NCBI GenBank assembly: GCA_964429355.1
Contig: CAYSCH010000008.1
Span: forward strand, 1 to 55,740
From: JAAYAY01 sp964429355
GTDB taxonomy: Bacteria; Planctomycetota; Planctomycetia; Pirellulales; Thermoguttaceae
Length of the DNA: 55,740 nucleotides
Direction of reading: 5' to 3'
Both the position numbers and the translations under genes were made by a program. Positions within the stretch are counted from its first letter, which is position 1. Each line of letters starts with the position of its first letter. Below the pieces are notes generated by a model. That model searched no databases. It was not told the origin of the DNA and saw only the letters and a program-made list of their open reading frames with translations. Below, piece by piece: positions 43,800 to 51,873 of the stretch.

Positions 43800-45179
43800 T
43801 CAATGTGCAGGGGTTGAGGCCGGTTGGCAGACGCAGTAGACTCTGGCGGACGTGCGGATGAGCAACCGGCCTGGCGCGATGGCGGGTGTCGCCATGCACA
43901 TGTCGTCGTCGGCGAGCTGGTTGGTATGGAGCAGTTCGAACTTGTCGCCCGCGCGCAGCACAAAGGTCACGCCATCTTCGTTCAGACAGAAGACTTTTCC
44001 GTCATAGAACCAGGGTGAGGCGGTGAAATGGCGTCCCTCGGGCAGGCGCTCTTGTTCAAACAGGGGCTCGCCGGTGAGTGAGCGAAAGCAGCTCACCAGG
44101 CCGCGGTCGTAAAGTACGTACAGACGTCCGTCGTGGACCAGCGTTGTCGGGTTGTAGGGGGCGGCCGCCGGCTGATACCAGGCGATAAACTGGTTGCTGG
44201 TCTGTTCGGGTTCCAGGCTGATGTCACCGGCCGCGCCGGGCCGAATCGCGTAGAGGGGGCGATGGCGATCGTTCACATAACCCGAACTCACGTACAGCAA
44301 GCCACTGTCGGCGTACGGCGTAGCGATGGTGATCTTCGACATGCCCGTGAACCACCAAAGCAAGTTTCCATCCAGGTCGTAGGAGCGGACCTTGTCGGTA
44401 CCCGGAGTGACGATTTCCGTGCGACGATCATTCTGCCAGATAGAGGGTGTGGACCAGTTGCTCTTCTCGTCGCGATCGACTCGCCACACCTCTTTGCCGG
44501 TACGCTTGTCGAGACACAACAGATAGGACTCTTCGTCGTTATCGTCGACGATATAGAGATGGTCACCATGGAGCACCGGCGACGCGGCGGTGCCCCAGCC
44601 ATTGCGAGTGGCGTGCGGTTCAAACGGTTTTGACCACACGGGGTTGCCTTCCAGATCGAGGCAGTACAGACCCTGGTTACCAAAGTAAGCGTAGACCCGC
44701 TCACCATCGGTGACGGGCGTCTCCGAGGCAAAGCTGTTTTTCAGGTGGATCGCGCTTTTCGGCGTGCCCCGATGAACGGTTTGCTCCCAGAGTATTGTGC
44801 CGGATGAAATGTCGAGACAGAACACCCGGTACTCTTGCTCCACTTCTCGCGGCTCCGGACGGTTGCCGCCGAAATACAGGCCCTTCTTGGGCGATTCCAG
44901 TTCCCTGAGGTTCACCGCACTGGTCAGGAATACCCGACTACCCCACACGATCGGCGACGACCAGGCCCGTCCCGGGAGGTCAGTCTTCCAGGCGATGTTT
45001 TCAGTGGCGGACCAGCGGTCGGGCAGATTCGCTCCGCTCGCCACGCCCCGGGCCTCTGGCCCGCGAAACTGCGGCCAGTGCTCTTGCGTCTGGCCAGGCA
45101 GCTCGATCTGCCAGCACAACAGAGCGGCAAACATAGTGAGGGGAGACACGATCGCTGCTGAGAGTCTGGTCTTTGTCAT
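43800..45179 (-). CDS. Exported PQQ-like (BamB-type) beta-propeller protein
   Basis: A 459-aa propeller with an N-terminal signal (IVSPLTMFAALLCWQIELPG). EHWPQFRGPEARGVASGANLPDRWSATENIAWKTDLPGRAWSSPIVWG is the usual planctomycete opening. Blades such as LYCLDLEGNPVWSKPFE, LLCLDKRTGKEVWRVDRDE and YDLDGNLLWWF follow. No dehydrogenase active-site motif is visible, so it is probably a binding or scaffold protein. The ATG at 45179 is chosen to place the signal at the N-terminus; a Met 13 codons upstream is possible. It is divergent from the alpha/beta hydrolase gene. Confidence 0.82.
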   Translation of the reverse strand: MTKTRLSAAIVSPLTMFAALLCWQIELPGQTQEHWPQFRGPEARGVASGANLPDRWSATENIAWKTDLPGRAWSSPIVWGSRVFLTSAVNLRELESPKKGLYFGGNRPEPREVEQEYRVFCLDISSGTILWEQTVHRGTPKSAIHLKNSFASETPVTDGERVYAYFGNQGLYCLDLEGNPVWSKPFEPHATRNGWGTAASPVLHGDHLYIVDDNDEESYLLCLDKRTGKEVWRVDRDEKSNWSTPSIWQNDRRTEIVTPGTDKVRSYDLDGNLLWWFTGMSKITIATPYADSGLLYVSSGYVNDRHRPLYAIRPGAAGDISLEPEQTSNQFIAWYQPAAAPYNPTTLVHDGRLYVLYDRGLVSCFRSLTGEPLFEQERLPEGRHFTASPWFYDGKVFCLNEDGVTFVLRAGDKFELLHTNQLADDDMCMATPAIAPGRLLIRTSARVYCVCQPASTPAH

Positions 45180-45504
45180 GAATTCTCTGTTGCTGGTCAG
45201 AAGAGGACATTCCGCCATGCTTGAATCCCGATTAAGATTACGGTAAGACACTTGGAGTGATGGCGCGGCCGGATCGCCGCGAGGGTTCATTTTGCTGTGG
45301 TCGGCTGTGTCGCGTCAAGCAACCGATTGTCTCGAGGCGTGTTTTTTGGCTTGGCGCAAGACCTCTCACGTGACCTGGCTGACTGGGACGCGGGGTCGCG
45401 CGAGGTGGGAACTCGGCCCCCCACGTTACCCCCAGCGATATCCTGCCGGGCCGGCCGGCACGTCGCCGATGCCAGGCCGTCATGTCCAGTTGCTGGTTAT
45501 TGCG
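45180..45504. other. Divergent intergenic region
   Basis: About 325 bp between the propeller gene and the alpha/beta hydrolase gene. An open frame runs through it in phase with the hydrolase, but its predicted residues are Arg/Pro/Gly rich and unlike an exported protein, so I treat it as non-coding. No clear promoter was identified. Confidence 0.35.
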
Positions 45505-46368
45505 ATGATCTCCGAAGCTCGGACGCGTAAGGTGTTTGTTTCCGCGCTAATGGCTTGCCTGCCGTTCATCGCTGGCGCAGAGGGTCCGTCCGAAAAGCCA
45601 CCCGAGACGAAACAGCAGTCAATCGATGAGCTGCTCTTATTCTTCCCGTCGAAATTCCCCGCGGGAGATTGGTCGCCCAAGGATCTCCGATTCGAAGATG
45701 TCCAGTTCACGTCAGAAGACCAAACGCGTCTGCACGGCTGGTATTGCCCCACCGACAATCCGCGTGCGATCGTGCTACTGGCCCATGGCAACGCCGGACA
45801 TGTCGCGTCACGTGCGCCCTGGCTGCGATACCTCCAAACCAAAGCCCAGGTTTCCGTGTTCATCTTCGATTATCGAGGGTACGGTCGCAGTGAGGGCACG
45901 CCCACCGTGGCGGGTGCCCTCCAGGATGCGACGGCCGCTCGCGCGAAGCTCTGCGAACTGGCATCTATCAAGGCTTCCGAAATGGTGCTGATGGGGGAAT
46001 CGCTCGGCGGGGCCATCGTTGTTGAACTGGCCGCCGAGTCCGCTCCGCGGGGCCTGATCCTGCAGAGCACCTTCGCGTCGCTCCGGGATGTTGCCGATTT
46101 CCACTACCCACGGCTCTCCTGGCTGGTGCCGAAGGACAAACTCAACTCGGCCGCCCTGATCGCCGGTTACCAGGGGCCGCTCCTCCAGAGTCACGGTACC
46201 CGGGATCAAACCATTCCGTTCAGCTCGGGCTACAGACTGTTTCAGGCGGCGAACCAGCCCAAGATCCTGGTGAAGGTCGCCGATGCCGATCACAACAACT
46301 GGCTGACCGACGAGTACCTTGAACGGCTCGATTCATTCCTTCAGAATCTGCCGGCCGCCTCCAGATGA
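45505..46368 (+). CDS. Exported alpha/beta hydrolase
   Basis: A 287-aa protein. The ATG at 45505 places a signal-like segment (VFVSALMACLPFIAGAEG) at the start. The fold has VLLAHGNAGH (oxyanion His-Gly), FIFDYRGYGRSEG, LMGESLGGAIV with the nucleophile Ser in GxSxG, then SHGTRDQTIP with the Asp and DADHNNW with the catalytic His. Such proteins are commonly annotated as serine aminopeptidase S33/BAAT-like hydrolases; esterase or acyl hydrolase activity is likely. Genes around it encode carbohydrate-active proteins, so deacylation of glycans is conceivable. Confidence 0.82.
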   Translation: MISEARTRKVFVSALMACLPFIAGAEGPSEKPPETKQQSIDELLLFFPSKFPAGDWSPKDLRFEDVQFTSEDQTRLHGWYCPTDNPRAIVLLAHGNAGHVASRAPWLRYLQTKAQVSVFIFDYRGYGRSEGTPTVAGALQDATAARAKLCELASIKASEMVLMGESLGGAIVVELAAESAPRGLILQSTFASLRDVADFHYPRLSWLVPKDKLNSAALIAGYQGPLLQSHGTRDQTIPFSSGYRLFQAANQPKILVKVADADHNNWLTDEYLERLDSFLQNLPAASR

Positions 46369-46408
46369 CGGGTCTCTTCAGGTTGGCGAGGCCGGCGTGG
46401 ACTGCATC

Positions 46409-48511
46409 TCAACGCACAGTCTCAACTCGCAGCAGGCAGAGCTTCCTGGCGGGCAGTTCAAATTTGACCTTCGTTCTCGGCCCGGTCGTGGTGAACTCTG
46501 TTGCCGGCGCCGCGACCCCTTGCCCATCCGCAAGGCGAATCTCCATCCGGTACCGCCCCGGTTGCAGCAGGAAGAACTCCGCCGACATGGCCCGCTTCTC
46601 CGATCCGAAATGAAACAACTCGGCCGTCAGGCCATCGCGGCCCGACTGCGTGACCAGCGCCGCGATCTCGCGAGGAGACGTGAGCCAGCGGACCGCGTTG
46701 AGGGGAAAGATGCCGAAGTCGCCGCGGTCGCCCGTGGCGGTCGCGTAGATCAAGCGCGGGTTGGGGTTCCGGTTGTTCTCCGGTTTCCGTTGGGCGAACA
46801 TCATATCCTCGCCAAACATCCGCGGAAAGGCAAACACGCGGTCGGTGAAGCGGACCTCGCTGGTAAAACCTTCGAAGTTCACACGCATGGCCTCGGCGCT
46901 CTCCAGGAGTGCTTTGGTCAGAGATCGGCGCTGGGTGTCGGACTCGTCAATCGCCAGAGCCCGGTAGTCATGGCCGAGCAGTTCGTCGAACTCGTCGCTG
47001 CCGGTCAGCAGCCGGTACTTGGCCAGCGTCCCAGCAAGAGAGCTCATCTTGGCGGCGGCCCACATGGCTGAGCCGGGTTCGGGCGATTCCTGAGGGCGGG
47101 CCTTGAGCCACTCCAGTCGCAGGGTGGCCATGGAGCGGAGGGGCCGGAGATACTTCTCGTCGCCGGTCATGTGCCAGGTGAGCAGGAGCGTATCGGTCAA
47201 CTTCGACATGGCGGCCGGCCACTCGTAGAGTTTCGGCTCGTTATGGTGCCGGGGATCCCACCAGTCTTCGCCGGGCCCTTTGCAGTCGCCATCCGGCCAA
47301 TGGATGGCGGCCGGGATTACGCCGGCCGGCTTGCCGTGCTCGGCCCGGGCCGTGGCGTCGACCCACGTATCCATCCAGGCAGAGAGCAGGGTCCCCAGCC
47401 TTTCGTCACCGGTCCGCAGCCAGAGGAGCAAGGCCGGGGGAATCGCCACGGGATGGTAGGGCGTGTCGCAGGCCTTGATCGGATCGGGGTCGACCTGGTC
47501 GACGCTGAAGTAGGTACTCTTGAACTGTAATTGGCCCCGCTGATTGCGGCCCGTCCACAGCGTTTCCATCAACTCGGCCAATCGCCGGGCCCGCTGTTGC
47601 CAGTCCGGATCATCAGGGGCCAGGTGCATCATAGGCGTGATCGTGTCGGTGGTGGGTTCGGCCGTGTGCTCCACGTCGTAGGTCCGCCGCGTGTAGCCCC
47701 CCTGCATGTAGTCCTGGCTCAACAGGGCCTTGGAGAAGAAGGCCTGGGCCTCGGTGATCCTGGGATGTTCGAAGGCGATCATCACCGGCACCCAATGGCG
47801 CCACATTTCGCAGTCGTCGTCCCACGCGCCGCCGTACTGGCCGTCGTCGCGAAGACGATTGTCGATCCACCACTCGACCAGGTCGGTCAGCCGCTCCAGG
47901 TTCTCGCGTTGATAGATGGCCCACTGGGGTGCCCCATCCACGCCCGGATACTCCTTCGGGCTCGGAATCGGTTCGCCGAGGTACATGCGGGCGATGCGAT
48001 TTTCGGGAAAGGCGGCCGCGGCCAGACGGAATTCTTTAACGGCCTTGTCGAGCAATCTGCGCCGCTCATCATGGTAGCCGATGATGTTGCCGTATTCGTT
48101 CGTCACCCAGAACAGCATCCGGCCGCGGTAGAAACTGGCCAGCGGTGCCAGGGGCGATCGTCTCTGGATGCCGAAGTCGTAGTCCGCCGTCTTGCTGACC
48201 TCTCGCTGGTACCAACTCCATAGCGATTTGTCGTGCTGCCAGCGATCGATGAAGGCCACCATCTTGCCCACATCGGACTTGAGCTCCTCATCGAGCCCCG
48301 GACGGGCCTGCAACTGTCCGAGGATATCGAGTCGGGCAGCGTCGTCCTCCACGTTGCCGGCCCGGAGGATGAGGGCCTGCACCTCGTCACTCTCCTCGGC
48401 GGCCGAGGCAAGCGGCACGGCAACCGGCAGGACCAGGAAGAAGAGGACGAGTCGCAGGCAGGAACCGCTGATGCGGACATGCACCGGCTGGCGGTGGAAG
48501 TGGAGAAGCAT
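46409..48511 (-). CDS. Exported putative (alpha/alpha)-barrel glycan-active protein
   Basis: A 700-aa protein with signal sequence (LRLVLFFLVLPVAVPLASAAEE). The N-terminal 110 residues are helical. The central part has repeated helix pairs: WWIDNRLRDDGQYGGAWDDDCEMWRHWVPVMIAF, YTRRTYDVEHTAEPTTDTITPMMHL, YEWPAAMSKLTDTLLLTWHMTGDEKYLRPL. The acidic GAWDDDCEMW motif recalls glycoside hydrolases or lyases with (alpha/alpha)6 barrels. A C-terminal beta domain ends LPARKLCLLRVETVR. I cannot name a GH or PL family. The ATG at 48511 has AAGGA 8 bp upstream. It converges with the alpha/beta hydrolase gene. Confidence 0.65.
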   Translation of the reverse strand: MLLHFHRQPVHVRISGSCLRLVLFFLVLPVAVPLASAAEESDEVQALILRAGNVEDDAARLDILGQLQARPGLDEELKSDVGKMVAFIDRWQHDKSLWSWYQREVSKTADYDFGIQRRSPLAPLASFYRGRMLFWVTNEYGNIIGYHDERRRLLDKAVKEFRLAAAAFPENRIARMYLGEPIPSPKEYPGVDGAPQWAIYQRENLERLTDLVEWWIDNRLRDDGQYGGAWDDDCEMWRHWVPVMIAFEHPRITEAQAFFSKALLSQDYMQGGYTRRTYDVEHTAEPTTDTITPMMHLAPDDPDWQQRARRLAELMETLWTGRNQRGQLQFKSTYFSVDQVDPDPIKACDTPYHPVAIPPALLLWLRTGDERLGTLLSAWMDTWVDATARAEHGKPAGVIPAAIHWPDGDCKGPGEDWWDPRHHNEPKLYEWPAAMSKLTDTLLLTWHMTGDEKYLRPLRSMATLRLEWLKARPQESPEPGSAMWAAAKMSSLAGTLAKYRLLTGSDEFDELLGHDYRALAIDESDTQRRSLTKALLESAEAMRVNFEGFTSEVRFTDRVFAFPRMFGEDMMFAQRKPENNRNPNPRLIYATATGDRGDFGIFPLNAVRWLTSPREIAALVTQSGRDGLTAELFHFGSEKRAMSAEFFLLQPGRYRMEIRLADGQGVAAPATEFTTTGPRTKVKFELPARKLCLLRVETVR

Positions 48512-48752
48512 GTTCGGATTCCTTCTGGACAGGTAGACCAACGGAAATCGTCGCCCAGCATACGCAGAACTCTACCATCCGGTGGATCCGACACGCAACC
48601 GACGGGGAAATCCAGCCTCTTCGGGTTCCGGGAATCACTCGAGATCGGCCTGATCGTGCAGAGGCGCTCGGCCGCACGTCTGGAAAACGGCCCGGCGGGG
48701 TGGCAGAATGACTGTATCCACCAGAAACGACCCCCTTACCGAGACGACCACC

Positions 48753-50528
48753 ATGCCCACCAGATTGCCTTCGATCCTTGTTGCCTTGCTCGGGGCATGC
48801 ATCGCCGCACCGAGCCACGCCGAATTGCCCCCGGTCTTCAAGGCCGCAACCGATGGGAGGGCCGCCGAGGACGATACGGTTCAAGCCTTCGTTGCCCCGA
48901 AGGCCATCCTCTGGAAGTCGGACGATTCCGGGCAAACGATTGCCGACGAGGGCGCGCTCCTTGAGAAAGGTACGAGGCAACCGGCAACCGTCCGGGGCGG
49001 GCTGTGCACGCTCAAGAGCGTGGCTGGCAAGCCGGCGCCGGCCCTGCTCCTGGACTTCGGCGTCGAATTGCACGGCGGTCTGCAGCTTGTGATGGGCATG
49101 TCGCCCGGCAAGGACCCGGTCCGGTTTCGCGTCCGTCTGGGCGAGTCGGTCACGGAGGCCATGTCGGATAGCAGCGGCCAGACCACCGCTACCAACGACC
49201 ACGCTATGCGCGACCTGGAAATCCAGGCTCCGTGGTTGGGAAGCGTGGAACTGGGCAACTCCGGCTTTCGCTTCGCGCGAATCGACATGGTCGACGCGGA
49301 TCGCACCGTATTCCTCAAGGAGGTCAACGCGATTCTATCCTACCGCGACATTCCCTACCTCGGCTCTTTCAAGTGCAGTGACGAGCGGCTCAACCAGATC
49401 TGGGCTACCGGCGCCTACACGGTGCATCTCAACATGCAGCACTATCTCTGGGACGGAATCAAGCGCGACCGGCTGGTATGGATCGGCGATATGCACCCCG
49501 AGACGATGACGATCTGCTCGGTTTTCGGTCCCGACCCGGTCGTGCCCGCCAGTCTCGACTACGCTCGCGACACGTTTCCCCTGCCGGGTTGGATGAACGG
49601 CATCAGCTCCTATTCGATGTGGTGGGTGATCATTCACCACCAGTGGTATCAGAACTACGGCAACCTGGAATACCTCCAGGCTCAGAAGGCCTACCTGGTG
49701 CCGTTGCTCCAGCAGTTCATGGCCAAGATCAACGACCAGAACCAGGAGCAGCTCGACGGGCGGTTCCTCGACTGGCCCTCGTCGGAAAACGAGCCCGCCA
49801 TCCATGCAGGCCTTCAGTCGCTGATGGTCATGACCATGGATGCCGGGGCCGAGATGTGCACGACCCTCGGCGAGCCGCAGGTGGCCGACCAGTGCCGGCA
49901 GACGGCCGTCCGGCTCCGACGCCACGTGCCGGACCCGAACGGATCGAAGCAAGCCGCCGCGCTCCTGGCTCTTTCGGGCCTGGCCCCCGCCGAGAAGATG
50001 AACACCGAGTATCTGGCCGTCGATGGTTCGCGGCGGATGTCAACGTTCTACGGCTACTACATCCTCGAAGCGATGGCCGCGGCGGGCAATCATCAGGGTG
50101 CGATCGACTGCATCCGCGAGTACTGGGGAGGCATGCTCGACCTGGGAGCGACGACCTTCTGGGAGGATTTTGACCTGGACTGGACTCAGAACGCCGGACG
50201 GATCGACGAGTTTACGCCCGAGGGCAAGAAGGACATCCATGCCGACTTCGGCAACTACTGCTACAAGGGGCTCCGCCACAGCCTGTGCCACGGCTGGGCG
50301 TCGGGGCCCACGTCGTGGATGAGCCGGCACGTGCTCGGGGTCTCAGTCGTCGAGGGGGGTAAGCGGGTCCGCATCGAACCCCACCTGGCCGACCTGGACT
50401 GGGCCGAGGGAACGTTCCCCACATCGGCCGGAGTCGTCAAGGTCCGGCACGAAAAGCAGGCCGACGGCACGGTGGCCACGAAGTACGAGGCCCCTGAAGG
50501 CATCCAGATCGAGGTCGGCAGGCCGTAG
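48753..50528 (+). CDS. Exported alpha-L-rhamnosidase-like (GH78) enzyme
   Basis: A 591-aa protein with a signal peptide (LPSILVALLGACIAAPSHA). The N-terminal beta domain (LLLDFGVELHGGLQL; FRFARIDMV) precedes an (alpha/alpha)6 barrel opened by GSFKCSDERLNQIWATGAYTVHLNMQHYLWDGIKRDRLVWIGDMHPE, which matches the GH78 motif with catalytic acid Asp/Glu near RDRLVWIGD. FWEDFDLDWTQ and HSLCHGWASGPTSWMSRHVLGV are later family segments, and a C-terminal beta sandwich ends the protein. It removes terminal rhamnose from glycans or glycosides. It is shorter than many GH78 enzymes because extra N-terminal sandwiches are missing. Confidence 0.83.
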   Translation: MPTRLPSILVALLGACIAAPSHAELPPVFKAATDGRAAEDDTVQAFVAPKAILWKSDDSGQTIADEGALLEKGTRQPATVRGGLCTLKSVAGKPAPALLLDFGVELHGGLQLVMGMSPGKDPVRFRVRLGESVTEAMSDSSGQTTATNDHAMRDLEIQAPWLGSVELGNSGFRFARIDMVDADRTVFLKEVNAILSYRDIPYLGSFKCSDERLNQIWATGAYTVHLNMQHYLWDGIKRDRLVWIGDMHPETMTICSVFGPDPVVPASLDYARDTFPLPGWMNGISSYSMWWVIIHHQWYQNYGNLEYLQAQKAYLVPLLQQFMAKINDQNQEQLDGRFLDWPSSENEPAIHAGLQSLMVMTMDAGAEMCTTLGEPQVADQCRQTAVRLRRHVPDPNGSKQAAALLALSGLAPAEKMNTEYLAVDGSRRMSTFYGYYILEAMAAAGNHQGAIDCIREYWGGMLDLGATTFWEDFDLDWTQNAGRIDEFTPEGKKDIHADFGNYCYKGLRHSLCHGWASGPTSWMSRHVLGVSVVEGGKRVRIEPHLADLDWAEGTFPTSAGVVKVRHEKQADGTVATKYEAPEGIQIEVGRP

Positions 50529-50558
50529 CTGTGTAGCGCCTTTCTAGGGCCGTGTCTC

Positions 50559-50579
50559 GGACTGAAGCGGCTTCAGTCC
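50559..50579. terminator. Bidirectional hairpin between convergent genes
   Basis: GGACTGAAGC and GCTTCAGTCC are perfectly complementary around one base, giving a stem of at least eight pairs with a short loop. It lies between the ends of the rhamnosidase gene and the DUF1559 gene, where a shared terminator is expected. There is no U-run, so it may instead be an intergenic palindrome of the REP type. Confidence 0.5.
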
Positions 50580-50601
50580 CCTTGAGCAAGGTGAGCAGGC
50601 C

Positions 50602-51654
50602 TCACCAATCGCCGCTGACGACCTCGCCCCCTTGCCGCGTTCCCAGGGCCCGCCACAGAGAGAGTTCGATCGTCTCGCTCACGGATCGGATGGACCCGTC
50701 CATGAGACAGGCATTGACCACCCCGGCGTGATAGCTGCGGGAGACAACGGCCGCGTAGGTAGGCTGGCTGGTGCTCTTGCCTTCCTGGATGGAGTTGAAG
50801 TCGATGTCGTAGGTTCGCCCATCGGAGTGGATGTAATTGAGACGGGTATTCGGCGTGAAGACGGTCGTGATCCCACTGTGATGGACCCGTCCGTCGCACC
50901 ATTCCGTGTGGCCCGTGTTGTCGTTCGTCGCGGGGCCAAGTTTGAACTGGCCGCCGCTGGCAAGGCCGGTGATCTCCGTGGGAGATTTTGGCACCTCCGG
51001 GCCTGGATCCGAAGTGTTGCGGACGTAAGGCGTGAACGCCTTTACCTCAGCGGCGGCCAGTGTATTGCTCAGGCCGTCGCGGATGTCCGCCGGCCTTGTT
51101 CGGCTGTTGACATAGAACGCCCCGTCACCGCCCCGCCCGCTGGCCGGCTCGTGGACCAGCCAGGTGCCGAAATTGAACCCGTAGGTATGCGGATAGATGT
51201 AGGGGGCGCCGTCCTTGGTTCGCACCGTGTCGTTCGGATCGCTGGGGCAAACGTAGGTTGGGATCCTGAGTTGAGGGATGCCGCTGGCAAGCTGGGCATC
51301 CCAGGCGATGTCCAGGCGAACCTGGTCGTAGGCGCTGCCCTGTTCCAGGTAGGGGAGCAGCCGCCCGTGAATCGACCAGGAGCCGTTATTGCCTGCCAGC
51401 ACGGTTCCCGGGCGAAGGCAGAAACTGGGAGGAAAGCTGCTGTTGGCGCTCAGGTAGTTGTGCAGGGCGAGCCCGATCTGCTTGAGGTTGTTTTTGCACG
51501 AGCTTCGGCGAGCCGCTTCCCGGGCTGCCTGCACCGCCGGCAGCAGGAGCGCGATCAGGATGCCGATGATGGCAATCACGACCAGCAGTTCGACCAAAGT
51601 GAATCCCCGTCGCCTCGGTGCCTGATGCATCCGCGTTTCCCGTCTGATAGTCAT
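50602..51654 (-). CDS. DUF1559 pseudopilin-like protein, likely sigma-54 dependent
   Basis: A 350-aa protein. RRRGFTLVELLVVIAIIGILIALLLPAVQAAREAARRSSCKNNLKQIGLALHNY is the prepilin-type signal, helix and DUF1559 opening. The middle has YLEQGSAYDQV and YVCPSDPN, and SYHAGVVNACLMDGSIR is the H-X9-DG motif. It should be processed by prepilin peptidase and exported. ATG at 51654 or 51630 may start it. A -24/-12 pair at 51684-51698 and paired palindromes near 51817-51854 lie upstream, and the histidine kinase/NtrC pair is divergent, so control by that pair is likely. Confidence 0.88.
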   Translation of the reverse strand: MTIRRETRMHQAPRRRGFTLVELLVVIAIIGILIALLLPAVQAAREAARRSSCKNNLKQIGLALHNYLSANSSFPPSFCLRPGTVLAGNNGSWSIHGRLLPYLEQGSAYDQVRLDIAWDAQLASGIPQLRIPTYVCPSDPNDTVRTKDGAPYIYPHTYGFNFGTWLVHEPASGRGGDGAFYVNSRTRPADIRDGLSNTLAAAEVKAFTPYVRNTSDPGPEVPKSPTEITGLASGGQFKLGPATNDNTGHTEWCDGRVHHSGITTVFTPNTRLNYIHSDGRTYDIDFNSIQEGKSTSQPTYAAVVSRSYHAGVVNACLMDGSIRSVSETIELSLWRALGTRQGGEVVSGDW

Positions 51655-51683
51655 TCCGGATAGACCCGTCCGATGGATAGCCT

Positions 51684-51698
51684 GCAAACGGTGCGCCG
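51684..51698 (-). promoter_or_regulatory. Candidate sigma-54 promoter of the DUF1559 gene
   Basis: On the minus strand CGGCGC (51698-51693), five bases, then TTGC (51687-51684) keep the GG/GC pair at -24/-12 with correct spacing. TGGCAC is matched at 4 of 6 positions. Start would be near 51672, about 18 bp before the first possible ATG. Confidence 0.55.
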
Positions 51699-51712
51699 GC
51701 CGGGGCGCGGGC

Positions 51713-51854
51713 GCGCCGATTTGTGCCGGGAGAGCGTAAAGCGACGTTCGGGCTGCCCTTGGCAGGCGGTTCAGGCTACAGTAGATGCTATTGGCTCGCT
51801 GCCGCCTGTGTGCCGGTGTCGATTTATTCGACAGGTGCGCCGATTTGTTCGACA
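51713..51854. promoter_or_regulatory. Paired 17-bp palindromes, candidate activator sites
   Basis: TGTCGA-N5-TCGACA at 51817-51833 is a perfect palindrome. CGCCGA-N5-TCGACA at 51838-51854 is a near copy centred 21 bp away, two helical turns. A third, weaker copy (GCGCCGATTTGTGCCGG) is at 51713-51729. The pair is about 150-170 bp upstream of the DUF1559 start site and just before the histidine kinase gene, the usual place for NtrC-type dimer sites. Confidence 0.6.
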
Positions 51855-51873
51855 GTCGCGTCCGGTTTCTCCT

